A stretch of 38,894 nucleotides of DNA. It comes from Actinomadura chibensis NBRC 106107 (GTDB lineage Bacteria; Actinomycetota; Actinomycetes; Streptosporangiales; Streptosporangiaceae). Positions 1-8,421 of the stretch are shown in pieces; the stretch's first letter is position 1, and the number at the start of each line of letters is the position of its first letter. Where the stretch lies: positions 1 to 38,894 of the forward strand of contig NZ_BCQP01000087.1 of NCBI RefSeq assembly GCF_001552135.1. Reading direction: 5' to 3'. The notes beneath the pieces are model-generated. The model was given only the letters and a program-made list of their open reading frames with translations. It was not told where the DNA came from and searched no databases. Both the position numbers and the translations under genes were made by a program.

Positions 1-38
1 AGTTCCGGCTGCACGCGTCGATACCATGGCCCGCGTGA
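1..38 (+). CDS. 3' end of a sensor histidine kinase (partial)
   Basis: Only the last 11 codons are in the window, in the third frame, ending at the TGA at 36-38. The residues FRLHASIPWPA resemble the end of the HATPase domain of NarL-type sensor kinases, which often finish with a GFR-(L/V)-HA-x-(L/I)-P-type strand. The frame overlaps the response regulator start by 13 bases, the usual arrangement for a translationally coupled kinase/regulator pair. Identity is inferred from this short tail and from the next gene. Confidence 0.55.
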   Translation, partial: FRLHASIPWPA

Positions 39-688
39 ATCCCCCGGTGCGCGTCCTCGTCGTCGACGACGACGCGCTCGTCCGCGCCGGGCTGACCATG
101 ATGCTCGACGGCGCCGCGGGCATCGCGGTGGTCGGCGAGGCCGACGACGGCGACCGGGTGTCGGCGGCGGCCGACGCGCACGCCCCCGACGTCGTGCTGA
201 TGGACCTGCGCATGCCCCGGGTCGACGGCATCACCGCGACCCGCCGCCTGCGGGCGCGCCCGCGGCCGCCCGAGGTCATCGTGCTGACCACGTTCGACAC
301 CGACGAGAACATCCTGCACGCGCTGCGCGCCGGGGCCAGCGGCTTCCTGCTGAAGGACACCCCGCCCGCCCGGATCGTCGAGGCGGTCCGGCAGGTCGTG
401 GCGGGCGAGCCGATCCTGTCCCCGCGGATCACCCGGCGGCTGATGGACCGGGCCGCCGTCCAGGCCGGGGCGTACGCCCGGGCCAAGGCGACGCTCGCGG
501 CGCTCAGCCCGCGCGAGCACGACGTGGTGGTGGAGATCGGCCAGGGGCGCAACAACGCCGAGATAGCCGCCGAGCTCGACATGACCCTGGCCACCGTGAA
601 ATCCCACGTGTCGCACATCCTGACCAAGCTCGACCTCGGCAACCGCACCCAGATAGCGCTGCTCGCCCACGACGCCGGTCTCGCCTGA
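26..688 (+). CDS. NarL/LuxR-family DNA-binding response regulator
   Basis: Cytoplasmic transcription factor of 220 residues with the standard two-domain layout. The receiver domain (about residues 8-125) has the acidic pair at D14-D15, the predicted phospho-acceptor D60 in VVLMDLRMP, and the conserved lysine in LLKDTPP. The LuxR-type helix-turn-helix spans about residues 158-218 (LSPREHDVV, then AEIAAELDMTLATVKSHV and the recognition-helix tail). The ATG at 26 lies inside the end of the upstream kinase frame, so the two are probably co-translated. The stimulus and targets cannot be read from the window. Confidence 0.92.
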   Translation: MARVNPPVRVLVVDDDALVRAGLTMMLDGAAGIAVVGEADDGDRVSAAADAHAPDVVLMDLRMPRVDGITATRRLRARPRPPEVIVLTTFDTDENILHALRAGASGFLLKDTPPARIVEAVRQVVAGEPILSPRITRRLMDRAAVQAGAYARAKATLAALSPREHDVVVEIGQGRNNAEIAAELDMTLATVKSHVSHILTKLDLGNRTQIALLAHDAGLA

Positions 689-701
689 CCGGTCCGCGCG
701 G

Positions 702-751
702 CTCGGGCCCGGCCGAGTCAATGGCGAATGCGCGGCGTCGTTAACGCATTC
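702..751 (+). terminator. Inverted repeats after the response regulator
   Basis: CTCGG (702-706) can pair with CCGAG (713-717), and GAATGCG (726-732) with CGCATTC (745-751) over a 12-base loop. No strong U-run follows, so the terminator role is tentative. The second repeat could instead be an operator, because TATGAT at 770-775 looks like a -10 element for the next gene. Confidence 0.3.
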
Positions 752-845
752 GAGTTTCCCGCTTCGCCGTATGATCCTTTTTGGCGAGGAATGTGCCGTC
801 CGGCTCGGTGAGACGGCGGCGGGGCGGGGTGGGGACGGGGCGGGG

Positions 846-3035
846 ATGGGCGGAGGACGCGAGGTCGACCGGGCCGCGGAGAAGTACGTCTTCAACTACC
901 TCTGGCGAATGCCCGTCGCCCAGCTTCTCGTCGGCATCGGGTTCCTGATGGTCTGGACCTTCGCCTTCGGCTTCGCGGTGGACGAGGCCACGGCCACCAG
1001 GCGCGCCGCGAAGGGCGAGGGGGTGCCGGGCACGTTCATCGTGCAATCGCAGTCGTGCCCGAAGGGCGACTGCGTCTGGACCGGCACGTTCACGACCGGC
1101 AGCATCTTCCAGGTCACCCGGGAGGGAGTCGAGCTGAGAGGGGACGGCGGCCATTCCCTCGATTACGGGGACGTGGTTCCCGCGCTCGACGTCGGTTCGG
1201 GGCGCTTCGTCCAATTGGAAGGCGGGTCGCCCGAGTGGTGGCCGGCGGTCGGCGCCGGGATTTTGGCGACTATCACCGGTGGCTTCGGGACGGCCTTGTC
1301 CGCCGCCGTGCTGCGGGGCGTTCACCTGACACGGCCTTCTCGCGCGGCGCGGAAACGGGCGGCGAAAGGACGCGGAAATTCCGCGATGGGCGCGCTGGGG
1401 GCGCTCGCCGAACGGGATCGGTGGGGCTGGGCGGCGCGGCCGAAATCGTCCAAGATCAGGGTGAAGATGCCCAGGTCCATCGGGCGGACCCTGGCCGGGA
1501 TCGTCGGCCTGCTCTCACTGGTGGCGTCGCTGCCGCTGTTCGGTGTGATCTGGGTGAAGTTCAACAAGGCGACCACCCTGGCCGAACTGGTCGCGGGATT
1601 GTGGGCGCCTCTCCTCGCGGTCGCCCTCGTGGGCGCGGCGACCCAGACGCTCAGGCTGGTGACGGTACGGCCCCGGATGTGGGTCACCGATGACGAGATC
1701 GTCATCCGGGACGGGCTGCTGCTCTGGAAGGCGCTGCGAATTCCGCGCACCGCGATCGCGGCGATCCACTACGGCGAAGAGCCGGGGCGTGGCCGGATCG
1801 AGGACGGCGTCGCCCATTTGACGCCTTTCCGGGAAGAACTCAACCTCACCCTTCAGATGCGGGACGCCATTTCCCTTCCCGCGCGTCGGCTGCGGTGGGG
1901 GAACTGGTTCTGGGTCATGTTGGCCTTGAAGGACCTGGAACCGGGGAGGGGAATACCCCAGCAGGGCCGTCCGGTCCGCTGGTTGCGCCTGCGGGTGAAG
2001 GAGCCGCGCCGGGTGGCCGCCGACCTCGACCGCTGGCTGGCCGCGGACGAGACGCTCGCGCTGAAGGAACCCGCGCCCGCCGAACACGGTCATTACGGCG
2101 AGGTCATCACACATCGCGGCGTCGGCGGAATGCGCGTCAAGATCAAGGGACGGCTTTCCCATCCGGTGCTCGCCGAGTTCGTGAACGAGGGCCCGGGGAC
2201 GCTGCGCGCCTGGCTTCGCCGCACCGAGTTCGGCGAGGGCGTCCCGGTGGTGGAGTGCGGGCCCGGAGCCACGCCCGCCACGACCGTTCTGAACGACCGG
2301 TCGATTTCCGGCAAGGCGCTCACGAAAAGGTTCCTGTACGTCGAGTCCGAGGGACGCTGGACCGTCACGATCAGCGGCCCTGAACGCGCACGCGGATTCG
2401 TCGGCTCGGCCACCGGCAGCGGGACCGAAGTGCTCAACTACCAGGGCCCGCCCGGAATCGGCGTCGTGACATGTCCGAGCGGGCAAGCCCACCAGGTCCA
2501 CCTTTATGGGCCTGACCTGGTCGCGCCCCATGGCTGCGATCCGGTCGCGTCCACCGATGCGCACGGCCCGCTGCCGAGCGGCGAGTCCCCGCCGAACCGC
2601 AGCACGTTCGCCGTTCCGGCACACGCGCTGCTCCAGGTGAGAACCGCTCCCGGAGCGGACTGGCGGATCGACGTGACGCCCCTGGAACAAGCCGACGTGG
2701 ACGGCGCCCGTGCCCGAATCGAAGAACAGGACGCCGTTCCGCCAACGGGTCACGTCCGGCCGTTCGAGCATTCCATAGCGGGTGACCGAACCGCGGTGGT
2801 GCGTTATCTGGGCCCGCCGGGACCTGTGCTGTTCCGCAGCGGGGACGCTTTCGGCCTCGTCCACCTCGACGCCGCTCTGACCCCTGTTCGGACACTCTCG
2901 CTCCCGTACGGCGAAACCGAAATCCACCTCCGTTCCCACGCGCTCCTCCAGATCACCGGAGGCGAGGGCACCTGGTCCCTGGAGGAGGTCCACGACCTGG
3001 TCACGGGTTCGGAAGGCGAACTCCAGCGCCCTTGA
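846..3035 (+). CDS. Large multi-pass membrane protein with PH-like and repeated C-terminal domains
   Basis: I do not recognise a characterised family. The frame opens at 771, but that ATG sits inside a TATGAT -10-like hexamer (770-775), so I prefer the ATG at 846 (729 residues). A hydrophobic segment lies near residues 22-45, a second near 135-160, and a pair near 212-265. The next stretch (VTDDEIVIRDGLLLWKALRI) resembles the bacterial PH domains found after membrane anchors. The C-terminal half shows at least two related units, each with a Y-x-GPPG motif and a later HALLQ motif (near residues 410-520 and 545-620), and perhaps a third, more diverged unit before them. The 3' end overlaps the convergent TetR gene by 35 bp. 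Function unknown. Confidence 0.7.
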   Translation: MGGGREVDRAAEKYVFNYLWRMPVAQLLVGIGFLMVWTFAFGFAVDEATATRRAAKGEGVPGTFIVQSQSCPKGDCVWTGTFTTGSIFQVTREGVELRGDGGHSLDYGDVVPALDVGSGRFVQLEGGSPEWWPAVGAGILATITGGFGTALSAAVLRGVHLTRPSRAARKRAAKGRGNSAMGALGALAERDRWGWAARPKSSKIRVKMPRSIGRTLAGIVGLLSLVASLPLFGVIWVKFNKATTLAELVAGLWAPLLAVALVGAATQTLRLVTVRPRMWVTDDEIVIRDGLLLWKALRIPRTAIAAIHYGEEPGRGRIEDGVAHLTPFREELNLTLQMRDAISLPARRLRWGNWFWVMLALKDLEPGRGIPQQGRPVRWLRLRVKEPRRVAADLDRWLAADETLALKEPAPAEHGHYGEVITHRGVGGMRVKIKGRLSHPVLAEFVNEGPGTLRAWLRRTEFGEGVPVVECGPGATPATTVLNDRSISGKALTKRFLYVESEGRWTVTISGPERARGFVGSATGSGTEVLNYQGPPGIGVVTCPSGQAHQVHLYGPDLVAPHGCDPVASTDAHGPLPSGESPPNRSTFAVPAHALLQVRTAPGADWRIDVTPLEQADVDGARARIEEQDAVPPTGHVRPFEHSIAGDRTAVVRYLGPPGPVLFRSGDAFGLVHLDAALTPVRTLSLPYGETEIHLRSHALLQITGGEGTWSLEEVHDLVTGSEGELQRP

Positions 3036-3636
3036 GGGCGAAGTCGGCCGTCTTTTCGAGGAAGGCGTCGTCGAGGGGGCGGCCGAGTATGAACAGGTGG
3101 AAGTAGAGCGGCCCCGAAATCATTTCCAGGAGGAATTGGGAGTCGGTTCCGGGCGGCAGTTCGCCGCGCTCGACGGCGCGTTCGAAGATGGCTCCGGAGG
3201 CGCGGAAACGGGCGGGCCAGAATCTGTCGAGGAGTTCGTACAGTTCGGCGCTGTCGGCGGTGCGCGGACGGGACTCGCGGATCAGCGCGACGATCCACGG
3301 CGTCTGGAAACTGAGCCGGATCTGCTTGAGCAGTTCGATCAGGTCGCCGCGCAGGGTGCCGGTGTCGGCCGGTGGGGCGAGCTCGCCGCGGCGCTCGATG
3401 ATCGCGGTGGAGACGAGGCCCGCCTTCGTCCCCCAGCGGCGGTAGATCGTGCTCTTGTTGACGCCCGCGCGCTCGGCCACCGCGTCGATGCGGAGCGCGG
3501 TGTAGCCGACCTCGCCGAGTTCGGCGATGGTCGCGTCGATCACCGCCTCGCCGACGCGGGCCGTCCGGCCGCCGGGCCGGGCGGTGGCGGCGTCGACGCG
3601 CAGATGCTCCACCTCGTGGAGCGGATCCCCTGCCAT
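3001..3636 (-). CDS. TetR-family transcriptional regulator
   Basis: 211-residue one-component repressor. The N-terminal helix-turn-helix (about residues 28-75) contains the typical GYTALRIDAVAERAGVNKS and TIYRRWGTK segments. The C-terminal ligand-binding part resembles TetR_C proteins with a conserved PWIVALIRESR stretch. It is divergent from the Dabb-domain gene at 3789, and the 152 bp between them hold several GCTTAA half-sites, including a 31-bp palindrome. It probably represses itself and that gene. A GAGG lies directly before the chosen ATG with almost no spacer, so the exact start is not certain. Confidence 0.88.
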   Translation of the reverse strand: MAGDPLHEVEHLRVDAATARPGGRTARVGEAVIDATIAELGEVGYTALRIDAVAERAGVNKSTIYRRWGTKAGLVSTAIIERRGELAPPADTGTLRGDLIELLKQIRLSFQTPWIVALIRESRPRTADSAELYELLDRFWPARFRASGAIFERAVERGELPPGTDSQFLLEMISGPLYFHLFILGRPLDDAFLEKTADFALKGAGVRLPNP

Positions 3637-3694
3637 CCTCGCAGGTTAGAGCGCTGCAAAGGCTAGACGCAACCCGATGGCGCGTTAAGCTCAA

Positions 3695-3725
3695 AGCTTA
3701 AAGCAACGAGTTGTTGCTTTAAGCT
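3695..3725. promoter_or_regulatory. 31-bp palindromic operator for the divergent TetR/Dabb pair
   Basis: A perfect inverted repeat has 13-bp arms (AGCTTAAAGCAAC) around the spacer GAGTT. A second repeat, TTAAGC-N5-GCTTAA, overlaps it at 3685-3701, and a further half-site, GCTTAACGCAAC, lies at 3744-3755. The right arm overlaps a candidate -35 (TTGCTT, 3714-3719) paired with TACAGT (3738-3743), 18 bp apart, reading toward the Dabb gene. This suits repression by the adjacent TetR protein. Confidence 0.65.
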
Positions 3726-3788
3726 GCCCGACCGACTTACAGTGCTTAACGCAACCACTAGTCGCATCAAGGGCCGAGGAGAGCCGTC

Positions 3789-4208
3789 GTGATCTACCAC
3801 CAGATCCGGATCGCCATGAAGCCGGACGTCCCCGCCGACAAGGTCGAGCAGGCGCTCGACCTGCTGCGCCAGATGGGCCGCGAGTTGGACGTCGTCGAGT
3901 TCTTCCTGGTCGGCCGGGACATCGGCGGTGAATTCGACTACGGAGCGATGTACGCGCTCAAGGACGTCGACGCCTACCGCACCTACATGTACGCGCCGCT
4001 GCACCGCCGGATCGACGCGGTCGGGCTGCCGCTGGTCGCCAAGATGATCTCCCAGGACCTCACCGACGACCCCGACCCGGAGATCGACGCCAAGATCGCG
4101 CAGGTGCACGCCGACCGGTTCGCCGACCATCCCGAACTGCTCGAACTCGTCGAGGACCTCGGTTCGTACCAGGGCAGCGGCGTTCCGACCAAGGAAGACT
4201 CCGCCTGA
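3789..4208 (+). CDS. Dabb (stress-responsive alpha/beta barrel) domain protein
   Basis: 139-residue cytoplasmic protein matching the dimeric alpha/beta barrel (Dabb) pattern. It opens with the strand MIYHQIRIAMKP, has a helix around residues 16-34, a VVEFFLVGRDIG strand, a DYGAMYALKDVDAY segment, and the Y-x2-Y-x2-PLHRRID motif near residues 67-78. The C-terminal 40 residues are acidic and extend beyond the barrel. The GTG start at 3789 is preceded by GAGGAGAG (3775-3782). It is probably controlled by the divergent TetR. Dabb proteins range from small enzymes to stress proteins, so the substrate is unknown. Confidence 0.75.
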   Translation: MIYHQIRIAMKPDVPADKVEQALDLLRQMGRELDVVEFFLVGRDIGGEFDYGAMYALKDVDAYRTYMYAPLHRRIDAVGLPLVAKMISQDLTDDPDPEIDAKIAQVHADRFADHPELLELVEDLGSYQGSGVPTKEDSA

Positions 4209-4602
4209 GGCGAGCACCTCGCAGAGCGGGCTGGCGCTGCCGTCCATGGCCAACCTGGCGGTTCGCGGGACGTGCCTGCCGCGGAACCCGTCCCGGACGA
4301 AGGACGTGGAGTCGTACCGTTCCGCCTGGTGAGGTGGAGGGTGGGCGCCGTCCAGCCTGACGGTAGGCCGGTTCCGGACGCGCCGGACCGGCCCCTCCGG
4401 GCCCATCATGGAGGCAGTGGGGCCGGGCCGTCACCCTCTCGGGTGCCCCGCACGGTCCGGTCTCCCGGCCCCGCTCGTCCGCCCGGACGAAACACGAGGA
4501 ACGTCACGAGAAGTGATCCTCCGGTCACTCCGGAGCACCTACGATCTCCCGTATCCCCCGATACCGTGCGCGAAGGGGCGCACCACAAGGAGACGTTTCC
4601 CC
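4209..4602. other. Long intergenic stretch without a convincing gene
   Basis: About 390 bp separate the Dabb gene from the oxidoreductase. Open frames cross it but have no family resemblance. It contains a symmetric TCCGG-TCACT-CCGGA (4521-4535) and a TACGAT hexamer (4541-4546) that could be an operator and -10 for the next gene. No clear -35 is visible. Confidence 0.5.
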
Positions 4603-5652
4603 GTGAAGTTCAGCTACGCCATGCTCCCCGACTACCCCCTCTCGGAGTCGCTGGCATCCATCGCGCTGGCCGACGAGCTCGGCTTCCACGCGGTGTACGC
4701 GGCCGACGAGCCGTGGCACAAGGACCTCTGGCTGCTGTTCGCCGCCGCCGCGGCGAGCACGTCGCGGATCCGCCTCGGCCCGTCCGTCTCGGCGGTGACG
4801 CTGCGCGAGCCGTCGCTGATCGCGCAGGCGGCGGCGACGCTCGACGAGCTGACCGGCGGGCGCGCCGAGGTCGTCCTCGGCAGCGGGAACTTCGGCGTGC
4901 TCGCCCAGTACAAGATCGACTGGACGACGACCAAGCCGCTCACCCGGGTGAAGGAGGCCGTCGCGGTCGTCCGGACCCTGCTGGATGAGGGCGCCATCAC
5001 CCGCGACGGCGAGTTCTACTCCTACGACGGGCTGTTCACGTTCGCGCGTCCCGTCCAGGAGCGGCTGCCGGTCAAGATCGGCGCGATGCGCGGGCCGAAG
5101 TCGTTCGAGGCGGCCGGTGAGCTGTCCGACGGCGTGCACCACGCGCTGAGCTACTCGCGCCGCGCCTACGAGTACGCGGTCGAGCATGTCCGGAAGGGCG
5201 CCGAGCGCGCGGGCAAGGACTGGCGGACGCTCGACATCGGCGCCTGGGTCGTGTTCGCGGTCGGCCCCGACTCGGCCGCCGCGAAGGAGGCGGCCCGCAG
5301 CATGGTCGGGCTGTACGCGTCGGCGATGCCCGCCGAGCAGCTGGAGCGCAACGGCGTCGACCCGGCGGACATGATCCCGATCGTCCAGGCCATCGGCAAC
5401 GGCGACCTCGCGAAGGCGATCGAGCTGACCACGCCCGAGATCACCGAGAAGCTGTCGCTGGCGGGAACGCCGGAGGAGGTCCGGGCGCGGATCGCGAGCG
5501 ACATCGCGCCGACCGGCGTCAACCACATGATCTGCGCGATCACCGACCCTGGGCTGGTGAAGTCGTTCACCGGACGCGAGCTCACCGGCGTCCCCGGCGT
5601 GGACGGCCAGCTCCGGCTGATCCACGACGAGCTGATGCCCGCGTTCGGCTAG
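4603..5652 (+). CDS. LLM-class (luciferase-like) flavin/F420-dependent oxidoreductase
   Basis: 349-residue TIM-barrel enzyme of the bacterial luciferase superfamily, which uses FMN or F420H2. It opens with the family strand KFSYAMLPDYPLSESL, followed by ADELGFHAVYAADEPW and the SRIRLGPSVSAVTLREPS segment. DELTGGRAEVVLGSG is the usual family motif near residues 80-95. The GTG start at 4603 is chosen because AAGGAGA (4587-4593) lies nine bases upstream. The frame continues upstream for 65 codons with no ribosome site and no family match. The gene stands alone and ends in a strong terminator. The physiological substrate cannot be assigned. Confidence 0.88.
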   Translation: MKFSYAMLPDYPLSESLASIALADELGFHAVYAADEPWHKDLWLLFAAAAASTSRIRLGPSVSAVTLREPSLIAQAAATLDELTGGRAEVVLGSGNFGVLAQYKIDWTTTKPLTRVKEAVAVVRTLLDEGAITRDGEFYSYDGLFTFARPVQERLPVKIGAMRGPKSFEAAGELSDGVHHALSYSRRAYEYAVEHVRKGAERAGKDWRTLDIGAWVVFAVGPDSAAAKEAARSMVGLYASAMPAEQLERNGVDPADMIPIVQAIGNGDLAKAIELTTPEITEKLSLAGTPEEVRARIASDIAPTGVNHMICAITDPGLVKSFTGRELTGVPGVDGQLRLIHDELMPAFG

Positions 5653-5662
5653 GTCTCCGCGG

Positions 5663-5694
5663 ACGGGCCGGGGCGCGTCGGCGCCCCGGCCCGT
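5663..5694 (+). terminator. Strong GC-rich hairpin terminator
   Basis: A perfect 14-bp stem (ACGGGCCGGGGCGC paired with its complement) closes a four-base loop, GTCG, starting 11 bases after the oxidoreductase stop codon. As often in actinomycetes, there is no long U-run. Confidence 0.75.
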
Positions 5695-5866
5695 TCCCGT
5701 CGCGCCGGGCCCGCGAAAAACGGGTGGGCGGCGCGCGGGCACGCTGGCAGCATGGCGGTGATCACGGCGGAGCCGTGCCGGACGAGCAGCGGAGGCGAGA
5801 TGCGCCAGGTCTTCGAGAACTCACAGCGCCCATTCCGGACGAGAGCTTTCGAGGACACCTCCGCCC

Positions 5867-7756
5867 ATGCCCATCCTCAACCTCGGCATCCTCGCGCATG
5901 TTGACGCGGGAAAGACCAGCCTGACCGAGCGGCTGCTGTACGACACCGGCGCGATCGGGAGGCTCGGCAGCGTCGACGCCGGTGACACCCAGACCGACCG
6001 CGGCGAACTGGAACGCCAGCGCGGCATAACCATCAGGTCCGCCGTCGTGTCGTTCCAGCTAGGCGCGCTGCGGGTCAACCTGATCGACACACCCGGCCAC
6101 GCCGACTTCGGCGCCGAGGTCGAACGGGCCCTCGGGGTCCTGGACGGCGCCGTGCTGGTGCTGTCGGCGACCGACGGCGTCCAGGCGCGGACCCGCGTGC
6201 TGATGCGGGCCCTGCGCGCGCTGGCACTGCCCACCCTGATCTTCGTGAACAAGATCGACCTGGTGGGCGCGGACCCGGACGGCGTGCTCGCCGCCGTCGA
6301 GCGCAGGCTGGCGGCGCGGCCCGTCCCGCTGAACCGCGTGCGGGCCGGACGGGTCGAGCCGTGCGCGCCCTCGGCCGAGATCCTGGCGGACGGCGACGAC
6401 CGCGTGCTCGCCGACTTCGTACACGACCGCGCGACGCCGCCGGAGACCCTGCGGGCGTCGCTGCGCGCGCAGACCGCCGCCTGCGCCGTCCAGCCGCTGT
6501 ACTTCGGCTCGGCGCGGACCGGCGCCGGCGTCCCCGACCTGCTGCGCGGCCTCGGCTCGCTGCTGCCCCCGGCCGCGCCCGGCGACGGCGGGACGCGCGG
6601 CTCCGTCTTCGCCGTCGAGCGCGCCGCGTCCGGCGAGCGGGTCGCGTGGCTGCGGCTGTTCTCCGGCGAGCTGCGGGTCCGCGAGCGGGTCGCCTTCGCG
6701 GGCGGGCGCGGCGGCGGGCGGATCACCGGCCTGGACGTCGCCGGAGCGCCCGGCGACGACGTCCTGACCGCCGGGAACATCGCGCGGGTGCGGGGCCTCG
6801 CCGGGGTGCGGGTCGGCGACCGGATCGGGCCGCCCGGCCGGGACGTGCCGCCGTTCCCGCCGCCGTCGCTGGAGACGATCGTGCGCGCCCGCCGCCCGGC
6901 CGACGCGGGACGGCTGCGCGCCGCGCTCCTCGACCTCGCCGACGAGGACCCGCTGCTGCGGGCGCGGCCCGCGCCGTCCGGTGCGACGTCCGTCCTGCTG
7001 TACGGGGAGGTGCAGAAGGAGGTCGTCGCCGCCCGGCTGCGTGCCGAGGCCGGGATCGAGGCGGTCTTCGAGGAGAGCCGGACCGTCTACACCGAACGTC
7101 CCGCCGGGGTGGGCGAGGCCGTGGAGGAGATGGACTGGCGGCGCCGCGTGCCGGAGTTCTGGGCGACGATCGGCCTGCGCGTCGAACCCGCGCCGCGCGG
7201 CGCCGGGAACACGTTCCGGCGGGAGACCGAGTTGGGCGCGCTGCCGCACGCCTTCGACCGGGCGATCGAGGAGACCGTCCACGGCACCCTGGAAGAGGGG
7301 CTGCGCGGGTGGCCGGTCACCGACTGCGCCGTGACGCTGACCCGGTCCGGGTTCGCCGCGCCGATCAGCACCGCCGGCGACTTCCGGGGCCTCACCCCGC
7401 TGGTTCTGATGGACGCCCTCGCCCGCGCGGGCACCCGCGTCTTCGAGCCGTGCCACGTGTTCGAGGCGGAGGTGCCGGGCGACGCGCTCAGTCCCGTCCT
7501 CGCGGCGCTCGGCGCGGTCGGCGCCACGTCCGTCGAGCCCGTACCCGGCGTGCCCGGCGTGCCCGGCGCGTCCGATGCGGACGGCTGGACGATCAAGGGC
7601 GAGATCCCGGCCGCCCGCGCCGCCGAGGCGGAGGCGGCGCTGCCCGCGCTCACCGGCGGCGAGGGCGCCTGGTGGTCGGCGCCGTCCGGGGAGCGGCCGG
7701 TGGCGGGCGCGCCGCCGACCCGTTCCCGGCCCGCCCGCCTCCGCGGGGACGGCTGA
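5867..7756 (+). CDS. Tet(M)/Otr(A)-like ribosomal protection GTPase (EF-G paralogue)
   Basis: 629-residue translational GTPase. The G domain has the P-loop AHVDAGKTS (residues 10-18), the switch I motif ERQRGITI, the DTPGHADF switch II motif and NKID for guanine recognition. The N-terminal region aligns with tetracycline ribosomal protection proteins (LGSVDAGDTQTDR, VLDGAVLVLSATDGVQARTR). Domain II and the EF-G-like domains IV-V follow, with PLVLMDALARAGTRVFEP near residue 505. Known family members remove tetracycline from the 30S subunit. Resistance is not proven here, because actinomycetes carry many Otr(A)-like paralogues. The stop codon abuts that of the convergent TetR gene within TGATCA. 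Confidence 0.88.
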   Translation: MPILNLGILAHVDAGKTSLTERLLYDTGAIGRLGSVDAGDTQTDRGELERQRGITIRSAVVSFQLGALRVNLIDTPGHADFGAEVERALGVLDGAVLVLSATDGVQARTRVLMRALRALALPTLIFVNKIDLVGADPDGVLAAVERRLAARPVPLNRVRAGRVEPCAPSAEILADGDDRVLADFVHDRATPPETLRASLRAQTAACAVQPLYFGSARTGAGVPDLLRGLGSLLPPAAPGDGGTRGSVFAVERAASGERVAWLRLFSGELRVRERVAFAGGRGGGRITGLDVAGAPGDDVLTAGNIARVRGLAGVRVGDRIGPPGRDVPPFPPPSLETIVRARRPADAGRLRAALLDLADEDPLLRARPAPSGATSVLLYGEVQKEVVAARLRAEAGIEAVFEESRTVYTERPAGVGEAVEEMDWRRRVPEFWATIGLRVEPAPRGAGNTFRRETELGALPHAFDRAIEETVHGTLEEGLRGWPVTDCAVTLTRSGFAAPISTAGDFRGLTPLVLMDALARAGTRVFEPCHVFEAEVPGDALSPVLAALGAVGATSVEPVPGVPGVPGASDADGWTIKGEIPAARAAEAEAALPALTGGEGAWWSAPSGERPVAGAPPTRSRPARLRGDG

Positions 7757-8356
7757 TCAGGCTTGGTCGGTGAGCGCCGCCTGAAGGAGGGCGTGCGCCG
7801 ATCGGCGCATCAGGGCGGTCGCCTCCTCGCGGGAGAGCCCGGCGATGTCGGTGAGCCAGATCAGCGCCTCGATGCCGGTCGCCGAGCGGATCGCCACGGC
7901 CAGCCGATGGACGTCGACGTCCGGACGGGACTCGCGGAGCGGGGCGAGGGCGTCCTCGATCCAGGCGACGGCGCGGCCCTGGCGGAGCGGCGGCTGCTCC
8001 GCGCCGGGCTCCAGCGACAGCCGCAGCGAGGCGCGCAGTTGCGGCTCCCATTCGACGGTGAGGTCGGTGAAGGCCCGCATCGCCAGGTCGAGCCGTGCCC
8101 GCGGATCGATCGGGGCGTCGTCGGGGAGCAGCGACGCCTGCCGGGTCTCCGGGTGCGCGCCGAGCAGCAGGGCGCGCTGGTTCGGGAAGTAGCGGTAGGC
8201 CGTCGTCCGGGAGACGCGCGCGGCGGCGGCCGCCTCCTCGACGGTCGGGGTCAGCCCACGGGCCATGAGGGCGCGGGTGGACGCGACCAGCGCCTCGCGG
8301 GTGCGGGACTTCTGCTCGCGGCGTCCGGTCGACTCATATGGTACTGACATCTCCAT
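7757..8356 (-). CDS. TetR-family transcriptional regulator
   Basis: 199-residue repressor with an N-terminal helix-turn-helix (about residues 18-62; GLTPTVEEAAAAARVSRTTAYRYFPNQ split across the motif). The C-terminal half has the GARAD-type ligand-pocket helices seen in many actinobacterial TetR proteins. ATG at 8356 or 8350 are both possible starts. It is divergent from the cupin-like gene, with GGTAC repeats between them, and convergent with the ribosomal protection gene. I infer that it controls the divergent gene and itself. Confidence 0.87.
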   Translation of the reverse strand: MEMSVPYESTGRREQKSRTREALVASTRALMARGLTPTVEEAAAAARVSRTTAYRYFPNQRALLLGAHPETRQASLLPDDAPIDPRARLDLAMRAFTDLTVEWEPQLRASLRLSLEPGAEQPPLRQGRAVAWIEDALAPLRESRPDVDVHRLAVAIRSATGIEALIWLTDIAGLSREEATALMRRSAHALLQAALTDQA

Positions 8357-8365
8357 AATGGTACC
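8340..8365. promoter_or_regulatory. GGTAC inverted repeat over the cupin-gene promoter
   Basis: GGTAC (8340-8344) and GTACC (8361-8365) form an inverted repeat with a 16-bp spacer, and ATGGTAC also appears as a direct repeat 21 bp apart. CATAAT at 8354-8359 is a plausible -10 for the plus-strand gene, with TCGACT (8329-8334) as a weak -35. A repressor bound here would cover the promoter and the TetR start. Confidence 0.5.
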
Positions 8366-8421
8366 GTCGTCCCATGGGACTGCGGTCCCCTCTCCTGACC
8401 GGCGAGCCGAGCGAGGCGGCC

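Noticed and set aside
1515..2993. 492-codon minus-strand frame
   Set aside because: Antisense to the membrane protein, which has hydrophobic segments and internal repeats; no motif seen in the antisense frame.
6059..7456. 465-codon minus-strand frame
   Set aside because: Antisense to the GTPase gene, whose G motifs are unmistakable; the antisense product is low-complexity.
7754..7759. TGATCA where two convergent stop codons abut
   Set aside because: It is a natural consequence of two adjoining TGA stops on opposite strands; no further meaning is needed.
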